Below are positions 48,418-59,640 of a stretch of DNA of 64,000 nucleotides, one piece after another. How positions within the stretch are numbered: the first letter of the stretch is position 1; each line of letters opens with the position of its first letter. The stretch covers positions 1,383,501-1,447,500 of the forward strand of contig JARHVA010002005.1 of assembly GCA_037957365.1 (NCBI GenBank), read 5' to 3'. The notes under the pieces were generated by a model. It was not told the DNA's origin, made no database searches, and saw only the letters and a list, made by a program, of their open reading frames with translations. The position numbers and the translations under genes were made by a program. Origin of the DNA: Torreya grandis (Eukaryota > Streptophyta > Pinopsida > Cupressales > Taxaceae).

Positions 48418-49180
48418 ATGTTGAGGAAATTTGGTTTTGAGGATTATGCACTAGTTGGCACACCAAAAAGTACTAAAAATAAGGAGAGCAAAGATGAAGA
48501 TTCATATGTTGCAGATCAATCTTTGTATAGATCTATGATTGGTAGTATTTTATATTTGACATTATTTAGGCTAGACATCATGCATGAAGTAGGTATGGTT
48601 GCAAGATATCAGTTAGCTCCAAAATATAGTCATATTCAGTTGGTGAAGAGAATATTTAGATACATTAAGGGGACGTTGGATTATGGATTGTGGTATCCCA
48701 TAGGTAGAGATTTCATTTTAGTTACTTATACAGATTTAGATTGGGTAGGTTTCTTGGATGACAAAAAGAGTAAAAGTGGAGGAGCTTTATTTCTCCATGA
48801 TAGCTTAGTATCATGGCTAAGCAAAAATCATAATTCAGTATCACTTTCTATAGCTGAAGTAGAATACATTATAGTGGTATTGTGTTGTACTCAAGTGTTT
48901 TGGATGAAACAAACTTTGGAAGATATCAAGGTAAAATATGATGAATATTTCTATTTTTTGTGACAACACAAGTGCTATTAACATTTTAAATAATCTAGTG
49001 ATGCATTCAAGAACAAAATATATTTCCATTAGATATCACTTCTTGAGAGAGCAGGTTGCAGATCAACAGATTAAGATGGAATATATCAGTACTACAAAGT
49101 AGATCGTAGATATTTTCATAAAGGCACTACCAAAAGACACATTTGATTATCTACAAGAGAATTTGGGAGTAATTTTTTTT
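48418..49180 (+). pseudogene. Copia-4 RNase H
   Basis: YRSMIGSILYLTLFRLDIMH, RIFRYIKGTLDYGLWYP and TDLDWVGFLDDKKSKSGGAL carry the first Asp motif. SLSIAEVEYI is the Glu motif. DNTSAINI follows in another frame at about 48,962, then HSRTKYISIRYHFLREQV and IFIKALPKDTFDYL. A shift near 48,955 separates the last third. This is the complete domain order of a copia RNase H. Confidence 0.85.
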
Positions 49181-49456
49181 ACTTTCTACCATTGAGGATC
49201 AGCATCAGTTGAGGGGGACCTAAGTGTTAGCTCTAAGATAGGCCCTTTGCCATTAATGTCAAAGGCGGAGAAGAATAGAAACAAGTACAGGTACAGGTGT
49301 AAAATTAAGTACAAAAATAGGTACAGGGAATAGGTATAGGTTTCTACAGTAAAGGGGAGTTACTATATATTTTTTGAATGGTAGTATGTTCAGGTTGGCA
49401 TGTGCAGTGTAGGTTTCAAGATGTGGCAATTTCAGTTTCAGTTTGCCATCAATGAC

Positions 49457-49468
49457 AAAAGGAGAGAT
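49457..49468 (+). other. Copia-4 polypurine tract
   Basis: AAAAGGAGAGAT directly before the TGTTAG of the 3' LTR. Confidence 0.8.
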
Positions 49469-50428
49469 TGTTAGAAATATTGTCATTGATGTCAAAGGTC
49501 TAGTAGTGATAAAGGCCCTATTGTATTTAATGGTATTTTTTATATTCATATCTTGGCTAATGTGTGTTAATATTTATTTAATATTAATGAATATATTTTT
49601 GGCTACATATAAGTCAAAGGAGGGTCCATGGAGAAGTCAAAGAGTCATGGGGCAAAGACAAAAGAGGAATGGGATGCATTTTTTCATAAAGAGTCATCTT
49701 GAGGATTTCCAAGAGTCACCATGTGAAGACAAAAGAGGGTATGGCATATTTTTCCATGAAGGGACACTTTGAGGAATATGAAAAGTCACAAAGATAAAGA
49801 CAAAATAGGAAAGGATGTATTTACCTATGAAGGGTCACCATGTTACTTTTCAAATGCAAGGATACTAAGGGTCATGCAATTTTGGCACCATTTATTATGA
49901 ATATTGAAGGGTCACAAAGGGTGAATGCCAAAGGTAATCTAGAAAGCTATAAATAAAGGCTTGAGAAGCCATTTGTAATATGCAAGAGAGTGCATGGTTT
50001 GTATTTGTTTTAGAGGAGAAAAAAGTAGGAGATGTTGTAGAGTTCTATCATTTATTGAGTAAACAACATTGAGAGATAGTTGTGTTTTATACACAAGAGG
50101 GCTTGGTGCTTCTGTGGGTTGGTGTTCACAAATAGTTGTGTTGGTGATCGGAAAAGGGGTTGGTGCTCCTACAAGTTGGTGCTTGTGAACTTTGTAATTT
50201 GAGTTGGTGCTTATTCATATACTTGAGATTGCTCTCTGTGGTTTTCCCCACTTTGAGTTTTCACATAAAAATCTGGTGTCTCTCTCTCTCTTGTGTGGTG
50301 CATATTATTATTTCAATTTTATTGCATATCTTGAATGTGTGATTAATTGGTTAAAGAAAAGAAATCAGATTAAGTTAAAGATATATAATATACTAATTCA
50401 CCCCCCTTAATATATTTCATGCTTAACA
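49469..50428 (+). repeat. Copia-4 3' LTR
   Basis: Starts TGTTAG, ends CTTAACA, followed by ACACT. Shorter than the 5' LTR by 50 bp. Confidence 0.9.
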
Positions 50429-50433
50429 ACACT

Positions 50434-50554
50434 ATCACCCCTTCTCCACCTTTACAAACATAATGATATAATATTATATATATATATATAATAATGTGTC
50501 ACTATATTATTAAAAAAAAGGTTTTTACTTTCAAAGAACTTTCCCACCAAAAGG
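50434..50554 (-). other. Copia-3 leader, second piece
   Basis: Short noncoding segment between copia-4 and the LINE-2 target duplication. It contains an (AT)n run at about 50,472-50,490. Confidence 0.5.
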
Positions 50555-50570
50555 GAAACCATGAATTTCT
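50555..50570. other. LINE-2 target-site duplication, left copy
   Basis: GAAACCATGAATTTCT, repeated exactly at 56,482-56,497. A 16-bp duplication is typical of LINE target-primed insertion. Confidence 0.92.
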
Positions 50571-50599
50571 TTTTTTGACTAAAAGGGGTAAAAATTTAT

Positions 50600-51140
50600 T
50601 AAGAAGAAACAACAAAAAAGAAAATTACAAAGCTTTTTCCTGGTCCACCAGAAGGTCCAGCTTCTGAGAAAAATCTGGAGGTAACAACCTATGATCAAGA
50701 ATCTTCCACTGAGGCCCTTGCTCAGAGGCCCATTTGGAAAGACAGTCTGCAACTCCGTTCCATTCCCAGAGTATATGTTTGAAAATCATCGATTCCAGAG
50801 AATTACTCAATTGGAGGGCCTGGCGAACAACCACCGCCAACTGCCAATCCACACTATCCAAATTATGAATATTTAACAAATTTATAACAACTTGAGAGTC
50901 CAACTCACAAATAAATCTATCCAACCCCTGTTGACAACATTATTGCATCACCTACAGGATAGCCATTGCTTCCATGAGATTATTAGAATGCCAGCCTTTA
51001 TAAATAGAAAAAATAAAATGAACATTCCCCACACTGTCACGAGCCATGCCTCCAATGCCTGCTTCTCTTGAGTTGCCTCTCAAGGAGCCGTCAGTATTTA
51101 CTTTGATTGTGCTAGCCTGGGGGGGATCCCAACTTCCACT
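50600..51140 (-). pseudogene. LINE-2 C-terminal RNase H
   Basis: Minus strand: IKVNTDGSLRGNSREAGIGG (first Asp near 51,101), then NNLMEAMAIL with the Glu, then after a stop CELDSQVVINLL (third Asp), WEWNGVADCLSKWA (last Asp). The catalytic acids are all visible. It ends with QKLDLLVDQEKAL before the 3' untranslated end. Confidence 0.85.
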
Positions 51141-51660
51141 CCTACCAATCAACCTTTGTTGTGACCTGGTTCTATTCACATGGCGCGTGGGAGGAGCGCT
51201 ATAGGGCATAGCTGAAGGCATTCCAGCCAAGCAAGAATAAATTCCCCTGTCTTCCAGTCTTAGGTTAGCACTAATAAATCCTTTCACTGAGAGAGTCTCA
51301 AGCAGTGAGGATTTGATCTTCTCCCAGATGGCGCTAAGCTCCAAGTATGACTGCCATAAAATCCACCTATGTATTTCAATCCAAATATTCCACAGAATAA
51401 AAGATGGTCCTGCCATCCATGTTATTCTTAACACCAACAAATTAGATGGAGGTTGGCCCTGCCAGCTCCAAAATTCTACGAGTGAAGAAACGTGCCAGCA
51501 GGGGCATCCCCATGCACTCCACCAATAGTGCCAGATATGCTTAGCAAAAGTACAGTGGAAGAAAAGATGCGGCCCTATTTCCTCATTGTTACAACATAGA
51601 ACACACTTGGACGGTCCCTAAAACCCCCTCTTACGTAGGTTGTCCCAGGTAAAGCACCTA
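51141..51660 (-). pseudogene. LINE-2 ORF2 zinc-ribbon-like (zf-RVT) and linker
   Basis: Minus strand at about 51,655-51,530: WDNLRKRGF, then CVLCCNNEEIGPHLFFHC and FAKHIWHYW, the pattern of the Cys/His zf-RVT region after plant LINE RTs. It is followed by the linker (GPSFILWNIWIEIHRWIL) leading to RNase H. Confidence 0.75.
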
Positions 51661-51839
51661 TTATAGAATAAAGTCCACAGAAAAAAATTACATTTGGGCC
51701 ATGTGAATGAGCTCCAGATTCTCTGCCCCTAATTAAAGTTAGCTTCTCCATGCCTTTATTTAGTCAAGGCCTGATAACTAGTAGAGACCGAGTAGCTTCC
51801 TGTAGAATCTCCTCCTCAGGCAAGAACATCCTATCCTTA

Positions 51840-53760
51840 TAAGGATCAGCACCTTCTTGACTCTAGGATCCGGGAGAGTTCTAGCCACTCTTCTTGGGAG
51901 CCACCCGGAGGCCAATCCAAAGAACTTTTCCATCTATAACCAGTAGTTACACCCAAATTGTACTCCTCCTTGTAGTGAGCCATAATAGTCAAACATGCAG
52001 CTTGGAGGGTATTACACAAATGTTGCAAATTCAGATGTGAAGACAAGAGCGGGGGTAGCCCATCCCATGAGTCTTCCCAGAAGTGGGCCTCTATTTCGTT
52101 GTTGCAAATCTAGAAAAGGTTGTGTTTTACCAAGTGAGCTCCCAACTTGAGAGTTTGCCAAATCATAGAACCTCCTCGCTCGAGAGGCATCTTGGCGATG
52201 TCAGAGGGATCCACCCCCAAAAAATACTTACCAGCTAAGATGCGAGCCCAAGATTGGGATTGATTGGAGCACCATATCCAATACAGTTTAGCAGCAAGTG
52301 CTTGCCTAGCCAGGATGGCCGAACGGAGGTCAAGACCCCCATCCTTTTTTGGATGGCAAACAGTGTCCCAGTTGATAAGACTCCATTTGGTGTTTTGTAA
52401 ATTACCACTCCATAAGAATTGATGGGACAGGGCATCAAACTCCTTGAGGAAGTACAAAGGGGTGGCCTACACCATGCATCAGTATATAGGGAAGGCTTGG
52501 ATCACTGATTGTAGAAGCGTGACCCTTCCTGCCATGGAGAGCCATCTATGCGTCTAATGGCTAACTTTTTGTCTGAGTTTGTCCAGCACATTCTGCCAAA
52601 AGAGTCTTGGTTGCCTTCCAATCACAATAGGAATCCCCAAATACATTATCGAGAGAGCTTGAATTTTAAATCTCAAAATATCCGCAATCCTCCGTTGAAT
52701 AGGCACAGGAGTGTTGAAGAAGAAAATAGAGGACTTGTGGTCATTAATATTCTGCCTTGTAGCTTCAAGATATATATCAAGGGTGCCTCGAAAGGCTCTT
52801 ACCTCCCTAATACGCACTCTCCTAGCTAAGATAGTATCATCTACAAACTGGAGATGGGACGTAACAAGTCCCTCCCCCCACTTCCAGCCCTGTACAATGT
52901 TCTGAGACACCTGGAACCTGATAAGCCGCCCAAGTCCCTCAGCTAGAATGATGAATAAGTACGGTAACAATGGATCTCCTTGGTGGAGGTCTCTTGAGGT
53001 GCAAAAAAGCTCAGTGGGTTGTCTGTTGATAAGAACCAAGTAAGAGGGCATGGTAACACAGCTTAGAACCCATTGGATCCACTCCGAATTAAAACCAAAG
53101 GCCTACATGATTTTTTGTAGAAATCTCCAGCTAGCCCTGTCATAAGCCTTGGTTAAGTCTAGCTTGATGAGCATGGCTCATTCCTAAGAGGTGCTCATGG
53201 AGTGAATAGTTTTGAAGGCAATAACCACCTCATCTAAAATTTGTTTGCCAGAAACAAATCCCCCTTGTTCCTCTAAAATAATCAGGGGGAGGCAGCATTT
53301 GAGTCATTTTGCAATAAGCTTAGTGATAATCTTGTAGACCAAATTACAAAGCGCAATGGGCCTGAAATGGTCTAGCTGATTCACCTGATCTTTATTCAAA
53401 ATTAGGATAAGGAAAGTAGCATTCAAGGCCCTGAGCATGTCTTTGTTAGCAAATGATTCCTGTATAATTGCCAAAAGGTCCTATTTTATAATATTCCAGA
53501 AGTCCTGGAAGAATTCAATAGGGAAGCCATCAGGTCCCAGGGCTTTGCCTCTTTTCATGCTAAAAACCACTCCCTCCACTTCAGCACTATCAATAGGCTG
53601 CAAGAGAGATTCATTTAAGCCTGGCGTAATCATAGAGGGGATGCAGGACAACACTATATTTTCTGTCGGCTCTGAAGGAGGTGGTCCTTTTGAAAAGAGG
53701 TCCGAGTAAAACCGGATAGCTTCTCTAGAAATAGCTTGAGAAGAATTCAACCGAGTCCCA
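51840..53760 (-). pseudogene. LINE-2 reverse transcriptase
   Basis: From high to low: AIRFYSDLFSKGPP, KALGPDGFPIEFFQDFW (about 53,500-53,550), then fingers with shifts, and the block YLVLINRQPTELFCTSRDLHQ with GDPLLPYLF. The catalytic FVDD is at 52,836-52,847 (LQFVDDTILA). MYLGIPIVIGRQ and the C-terminal NTKWSLINWDTVCHPKKDGG and GLDLRSAILARQAL blocks follow. The plus-strand ORFs here (52,548-52,905, 53,437-53,709) are shadows. Confidence 0.88.
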
Positions 53761-54214
53761 TCTGGGCCAACTAAGGAGGAGATAAAGTTCTTATTATGCC
53801 TCGCTTAAACTGACTTATGAAAAAAAGTGGTGTTCTTGTCCCCTTCCTAGAGCCAATCAATCTGAGCTTTTTGCTTCCAGAATATCTCCTCGCGAAGCTC
53901 CCACTCAGCTAACTCTTTAGCCACTTGAGATTCAGCCTAAAGGAGGTCCTTAGAAACGCTGATGTCATGACTCTGCCTGGTCACCACATCCAGGTGGTCT
54001 TGGGCCTTCTTCCTCCTTACATGGAGATTCTTGAAATTGTGTATATTCTAAATTTTTAGCTTTCTCTTAACAAACTGTAATTTTTTGGCAAAGGTGAACA
54101 TGGCAGTGCCATAACTAGGCCCTCCTTATTTCCACCACTACTCCACCAGTCTAAGAAGTGAGGCCTCACGCAGCCACATGAGCTAAAACTTAAAGGGTGG
54201 CTTTTTTGGCCCAC

Positions 54215-54929
54215 GTATTTGACTGCTAGTGAGCTTAATTGGCCAATGATCTGAACCTCTCCAGTCAAGAATTTTTGAGGCTAAGGAAGTGGAGCTATAC
54301 TACTAGAAGGAAGAGACAAGGAATCTATCAAGGCGCTCTACTATCCCCGCATCTCCGATTCTCCTATTGCTCCAAGTGAAGATCTCGTTGAGAGGTTTGA
54401 CATCTGAGAGTCTCAGAAGGTTGATATTTTGCCTAAGGATCTCCGAAGAGGGTCCCAACCTGGGCAACCCTCCCCTCTTCTCTTCCAAGTTGATCACTGC
54501 ATTAAAATCTCTAGTCAATATCCAGGGCAAAAAGGGGTGGCAGCTTCTAACATATCTGATATGGTTCCAGAGCTTCAACTGTCTGGGGATGTCCACTAGG
54601 GCATAAACATTCGTAACAAGAATGGTCTCCCTCGATTCCGTAGATGAAGCTATCATAGACAGGGTCGAGCTCTCAGCAAGCCAACTAATAGGCATTATTC
54701 TTTCAGGATTCCAGCATACAGCCAACCTGCTAGAGGACCCCACTATGCCCACGCATTGGTTGTGACTGAACTGCCATATTTTTGGCAAGCAAGAAAACCA
54801 AGAGTCAATTGCTAGTTTCTTCTCTTGAAAATAAAGGATGTCTGGAGATTGATCAATCATCAATTTATGCATGGCTTTTTGTCTAGGGAAGCTATGCAAT
54901 CCCCTTACATTCCATGATAGGACAATCAT
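54215..54929 (-). pseudogene. LINE-2 ORF2 start and APE-type endonuclease
   Basis: The ATG at 54,929 (minus) opens MIVLSWNVRGLHSFPRQKAM. The Glu is present in YFQEKKLA, Asp and Asn in LTRDFNAV, and ERLDRFLVS follows. After a frame break the SDH motif is visible at about 54,225-54,245 (GSDHWPIKLTSS). The endonuclease nicks the target DNA. The catalytic Asp of the second motif is kept, unlike in LINE-1. It overlaps ORF1 by the stop-start sequence TAATG. Confidence 0.85.
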
Positions 54930-54931
54930 TA
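54927..54931 (-). promoter_or_regulatory. TAATG overlap joining LINE-2 ORF1 stop and ORF2 start
   Basis: On the minus strand the ORF1 stop TAA and the ORF2 start ATG share one base in TAATG. Overlaps of this kind can allow reinitiation by a terminating ribosome. For this family it is an inference. Confidence 0.6.
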
Positions 54932-56150
54932 CGTGGAGTGGGGGAAGTACTCATCTAGGGTCTTAATCAGCCCCAACTCCACCAATAAATCTCTTGTGAG
55001 CTTGATTCTGTCTTGATCCTTCCTACGTCCAGCTCTTGTAGGAGTTGAGACTGAAGCTTTCTTGAAGGGTCTTTGCATGAGACGAAGCACTGAAGAGGAA
55101 CCTTTTTCTATCCTAGTAGCTTCCACCTCTTTGGACAAGTCTACCCAATGGACTTCTTTATCCTCTGGGACTGTCAAGACCATACAAACCTCTACCTGTG
55201 ATTCCAGGATGAACTCCTAGGTTGGTCTAGTCTCTATGTCTTGAGCGCCCTCACTGGAGACAAGTCACTTGGACTCCACTACCTCCTCCCCCTGAAGGAT
55301 TTCTGGGATGCCATCCTCAATAGCCATATTATCCAAAATTTCAAAATGGTTGAAACCTCACTCGACCTGGCTGTCAAAATTTGGTTGTTTGTGCCCCCAG
55401 CTTTTAGCACAGCATCAGACTGGAGTAAATCCATCTTTATTAGTCCCCATAAAATTTGATGTACCTTGCTCTGTCCCTATGGAGTTAAGTCAATTTTTCC
55501 ATTTTAAAGCACTGTATGGAAAAGTCTGAGCTATACCAATATGGGTCTACTAGCCAACTCCTTTGCTGCCATTAGCCTCTCGGGGTCTAGACGAATCCTC
55601 TGCTGAAACATTCCCTCTAGAGGCTTGAGGGCACTGATGGTGTAGGTGTCCATATACATGGAAGATTTGGCAGTGAAAGGGAATAGCCTCATAATCTATG
55701 TCTTGAATCCAAGAGGAGGTCCCCAAGCAAATTTCTAGAGAATCTGGTAGAGGATTATTCAAATTAATATCGACACAAATACGGGCATAAGAAATTACCT
55801 TTTTGTCCAATGTTTGATGCGCTATGGCCATTGATGTGCCTAGCATAGCAATGATCTGACAGAGGATATCTTCTCTCCAGAATTCCAAGGGAAGTCTCAA
55901 CAAATGAACCCAAACAGGGACACACACTAGAAGGTCCTCGGCTGAGTCAAACCCTATGTACCAGGGTTTGAGGAATAGACCATTACGGTCATAGAAATAA
56001 GGGCCTCCTTAAAAAATCCTATTTCAATCAGCCACAGAAGATAAATTGACCAAGAAGTAGCTATTTCCAGCTAACATAATGTCATAGTCCCCCTGAATCT
56101 GCCATGTCCTGCGGATCCAAGCTTTCAAGGCCGCTATCGATATATGAATG
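54929..56150 (-). pseudogene. LINE-2 ORF1 (DUF4283-like with zinc knuckle)
   Basis: The N-terminal DUF4283-like part is at about 56,130-55,930 (LKAWIRRTWQIQGDYDIMLAG, NSYFLVNLSS, NGLFLKPWYIGFDSAEDLLV). It continues at 55,927-55,550 with VPVWVHLLRLPLEFW, YARICVDINLNNPLP and PFHCQIFHVYGHLHHQCP. In the zinc knuckle the second Cys is Phe. The C-terminal, more basic part (55,183-54,929) ends at the TAA overlapping ORF2. Stops and shifts break the frame at 55,920 and between 55,550 and 55,183. It is the RNA-binding protein of the LINE. Confidence 0.8.
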
Positions 56151-56481
56151 CCCAAGAATTTACAGATTAGAGCATGGGATGACAGTTACTCCACCCCTTC
56201 CCTCACCACCTCTGGGGATAAAACTAGTATCGGCCACTCTTGGCTTCTCAGCAAACATCCATTAATTTTCCTCAGTTTTGTGTTTTCACTGACATATACT
56301 GGCTCCAACTCCTTCCCTCTCCCCCCAAGCGAAGGTCGATCCTCCCTGGGGGCTTCCGTCTGACCGCCAGCTTCACACCATCGCTCACAGCCATCCTTCC
56401 TCCAACTTATGCTGGATTGAGGTCCTAATTAGACTATGTAGGAAAAACTAAATTTTTTGAGGTTAGATTAACCATCCCTTT

Positions 56482-56497
56482 GAAACCATGAATTTCT
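56482..56497. other. LINE-2 target-site duplication, right copy
   Basis: GAAACCATGAATTTCT, identical to 50,555-50,570. Confidence 0.92.
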
Positions 56498-57167
56498 ACC
56501 AAGAGTGGTTTTAGAAATTATTTTTGTAAAAAACATGGTTTTCAATGAAAATACCTACTAGATTATTTTAGTAGGCATAAGAAGGAGGTGGGTGGTGGCT
56601 GCATGAGTATGTGACACATTTATATATGATCTTAAGAGTGAAGAACCCAAATCTACTAGCTATGGAGGCAATATTGAAGCTCAGGCAAGGAGTCATAGAG
56701 GAGGGTGATGGCTTTGAGCAAGCTATAAAACTGGCCAAAGGACACATGGAAGGGAGTAAGCCCACTAATTAGGTCATAAGAGCCAAAAATAAACCTCAAA
56801 GAGTCAAGATTACATATTAGGTCATGGATCTACTAGAGGGTAATGCCAAGATGTAGCCTTTAACCTTAAACAACAAGTTAAATGTTGAGGCACTATGAAC
56901 AAATCTTTACTACATTACAAGATAATAGGACCAGGCCATTGTCTTTCATACATAGGTATTTATGGTGGTTCAGCTAAGAAGAGGGATTACCTACATGTAT
57001 AACTTCATGTAATATAATGTAAGATAAGGAGAATCTATTTGCATAAAGGAACTCTTTGTAATGGAGATGGTAGCAAAACAAGAATACAATTTTATTTTAC
57101 AAATAACTCATGATTCCAAATAAAACTAAAAATAATTAAAAACCAAATAAGCATATATTGGCTTGGT
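56498..57167 (-). other. Copia-3 leader, third piece (next to the primer site)
   Basis: Noncoding sequence between LINE-2 and the copia-3 primer site. The ORF at 56,568-56,765 is not supported by any motif. Confidence 0.45.
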
Positions 57168-57179
57168 GATATGATACCA
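57168..57179 (-). other. Copia-3 primer-binding site
   Basis: On the minus strand TGGTATCATATC directly follows the end of the 5' LTR; ten of twelve bases match TGGTATCAGAGC. Confidence 0.75.
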
Positions 57180-57615
57180 TATCAGAGTGGATGCCAAGAC
57201 CTTCAGATCAAATGAGTGCATGGGTTTTTGATAGGCATAAGACAAGCTAGTACTCAACACATTAGCTGCAAGTAAAATGAAATCGCATACATGAAAATAT
57301 TGCACAAAACAAAATAAGAGGCAAATCCCAATCTTTCATTACCAAAGCTCATAAAAGTGAGATGTGCATATAGGGGAGTGTATGTGTAAATCATCTCTAT
57401 AAATCTCCATGACATTTGGTCAAAAAGGAAAGAATAGAAGAGTAACTCCCATACCCAAAATAGTCGGTCGAGGGAGTTACTTCCTATTCCTCTAGTCAAT
57501 CTCTAACTCCAATTACACCTAAGCAAGATTATCCATTAAAGTAGGAAAAATCCAAGTGAGGGAATAAAGTCCATAATAAATAAATATGGGAAAATAATAA
57601 ACCCCTACTCTAACA
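57180..57615 (-). repeat. Copia-3 5' LTR
   Basis: 436 bp. Minus strand begins TGTTAGAG and ends CTCTGATA, an inverted terminal pair. Aligns with 31,604-32,037. TTATT on its right matches TTACT left of the other LTR. Confidence 0.88.
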
Positions 57616-57959
57616 TTATTAATTTATAAAAAATAGGCAAGCTTCACCTTTATATCCATAATAAATTTATACGTTATTTCCATTTTCACCATAGGTACGA
57701 TGGTGATTTTTGTGAGATTCACCACCCCAATGAATCCTATTTCAACAAGATTCACCACTAGTTATACAACTTATTTTTTCCCAAGTTCTTTAAAAAATTC
57801 CCTAGCGTGAGACATTTACCCTATTGCATTCTATCAAATAAGGATGTCCACTTTCTCATACACTATATTTTATCCATTGAATCATTTGACTACCTTCATA
57901 CATGTAGACTTGAATAAAGGATTATAATATAAATTGTGCCTCTTAATACGAGTCAGCTC
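57616..57959. other. Spacer, no gene seen
   Basis: AT-rich sequence between copia-3 and LINE-3. Nothing is recognised. Confidence 0.45.
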
Positions 57960-59640
57960 AAGAATGAACACTTTGTAAATGAATCTTCCCTTACACTTGC
58001 ATAAAATAAGGCTTCTTTCAAAGAAGCATTGAACTATATTGACGTCTTTTGTAAAGCTTCATGGTCTAGTTTGTAGTGGGCCAAAACTCAATGTTTTCGA
58101 TAGAACATGATTCCATTGCCAAATTGGCTTAAGGATTTCCAATGGAATTGGATCAATAAAGATGAAGGATATAAATTGTTAGGAAATTTATTTTCCCTTG
58201 ATAACTCTCTATCTAATTTGTGTGAATATGTGTTAGAGAGGGTTGAGATTACAATTTCTTATTGAATCACTAAACCTTTGTCATTGACAGGTAAGTTTCA
58301 AATATGCACTAAAATTCCTGTTGCCACTCATGTCTATTACTCTTCGTATTAGGAACCCTCAAAATAATCTTATGATAAATTTTACAAATTACTTAAAGAC
58401 TTTATTTGGGCTAGTGCTAAGCAAAATAAAATGTTCCATAGAGTGACATGGTGTGTTTGTTGTTTCCCACAAGATAAGGGAGGAATTGGTATTATTAGCA
58501 CTTACAAATAGAGTGTTTATCTATGTGTAACTGGGTTGTTTGGGATATTAAAGGTCATAAAGCTTGGAAATGATTTCTTTGGAATTACATTTCTAGAAGC
58601 TCTCCCTATGGAAAGGAATGATATTAGTCTTCATATGTCGCTCAGCACCTCTAACTCTATAAAAATTGAGGGACTTTTATGGCCAAAGGTATATGGAAAG
58701 CCTTTGAAAATATGAAATTATTTCTCAAATGGGTTGAGGATATGTTTATATTTTGTCTTCCTCTATTGACAAAACTTTATCATGGTCACTATTATGACTA
58801 GTATTTGCCTCCTGCTTATTGAATCTCTGGGTATAAATCCATTAAGTTGTTTAAATTAGGCATTTACATAGTTATGGATCTTATCTCTTCTAAAGACTGG
58901 ATTCCCTTTCCCATCTTATAGATAAAATACAAGTTAATATATTTTGATATGCCTTATATATTATTCATTTAGGAGATCTTGTTAGATGTTATGTTTTATA
59001 AACTTGGCCATCAACCACCAATGGCATGGTGTAAAAATAGGTGATGGAATTGTGACAATGATTTCAAAAATTACTCTCCAAGATTGTTATATCAGGTTAT
59101 ATTCCCCTTTTCTTTGGCTCACATAATTTTAATTAGTTGGTGGAGTCTAAATTCTTCTCTTCAGACATGGTTTTCTTGTCTCAACTAGATATGGAATTCC
59201 AAGGTATAACCAAATCTCACCCATTTCTTTGGTGTTTATTAAACTAGGGTCTACCACTAGGGGAAAGGCTCAAACATATTATGGTGTCTCATCCCAAGTG
59301 CCCTACATGTTCTATATCTAAGACATTCAAACACTTATTTTGGACTTTTTCTTAAGCTCATGATGCCTAGAAATAGATGCACAATTTTTTCAACCTTTCC
59401 ATATAGAGTCCATCAATTATAGGATGGATTTGTTTGGAGATCATTCTTAGTGGTTGACATACATAAAATTCATTCAAATTTTTTCTAGATATTTAAATCT
59501 CTTTTAGCTTTTAAAATCTAGGAATGCCACCATTTCAATAATGAGGCTCTTTCTCAATAGGTTTTATTTAATGATAAAGTGGTTGTGCTCACATTTACTT
59601 ATTTACAAATCCAAACACATGATAAAAATGTGTCCTTATA
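57960..59640 (+). pseudogene. LINE-3: RT C-terminal remnant with zf-RVT-like block
   Basis: Plus-strand pieces fit the region after the RT active site of plant LINEs: FKEALNYIDVFCKASWSSL (about 58,019-58,075), WLKDFQWNWI, KLLGNLFSL, then VLERVEITIS, KIPVATHVYY, FIWASAKQNKMFHRVTWCVC and DKGGIGII (58,440-58,490). A Cys/His block CPTCSISKTFKHLFW lies at about 59,300-59,345. No endonuclease, catalytic FADD or RNase H was found, so this is a 3'-biased, decayed piece. Stops and shifts are common. Confidence 0.65.

Larger units (their letters stand above)
43141..50428 (+). mobile_element. Copia-4: 7.3-kb plus-strand Ty1/copia, Sirevirus-like, nested in copia-3
   Basis: LTRs of 1,010 and 960 bp, with flanks ACACT at 43,136-43,140 and 50,429-50,433 (exact 5-bp target duplication). 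Interior order: primer site, long gag with two zinc-knuckle regions and a coiled-coil-like stretch, protease, pre-integrase, integrase, RT, RNase H and polypurine tract. The long Lys/Glu-rich gag tail suggests the Sirevirus (SIRE/Maximus) lineage, though this is by memory only. About ten in-frame stops are visible, many at Gln or Trp positions. Confidence 0.93.
50571..56481 (-). mobile_element. LINE-2: near full-length minus-strand L1-like LINE
   Basis: Bounded by the exact 16-bp target duplication. The 3' end is at the left, with a T-run at 50,570-50,576 on the plus strand (a short poly(A) on the minus). Two ORFs lie in the expected order: ORF1 (DUF4283-like plus zinc knuckle) and ORF2 (endonuclease, RT, zf-RVT-like, RNase H). 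Composition is visibly more GC-rich than the flanking DNA and longer ORFs remain, so it should be among the youngest insertions here. Several frameshifts and stops still make it inactive. Confidence 0.93.
31604..57615 (-). mobile_element. Copia-3: 26-kb span of a minus-strand Ty1/copia opened by three later insertions
   Basis: The two LTRs (31,604-32,037 and 57,180-57,615) are clearly related, both TGTTA...(T)ATA/TCA-type on the minus strand. A G-run polypurine tract abuts the left one and a primer site abuts the right one, so polarity is minus. Flanking bases are TTACT at 31,599-31,603 and TTATT at 57,616-57,620, a 5-bp target duplication with one C/T change. Between them, in minus order, are leader, gag, protease, pre-integrase, integrase, RT and RNase H. 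Removing copia-2, copia-4 and LINE-2 leaves about 7.7 kb, still longer than usual because of a leader near 1.35 kb and extra sequence in gag. Confidence 0.85.

Noticed and set aside
54367..54606. 79-codon plus-strand ORF
   Set aside because: Shadow of the LINE-2 endonuclease on the minus strand.
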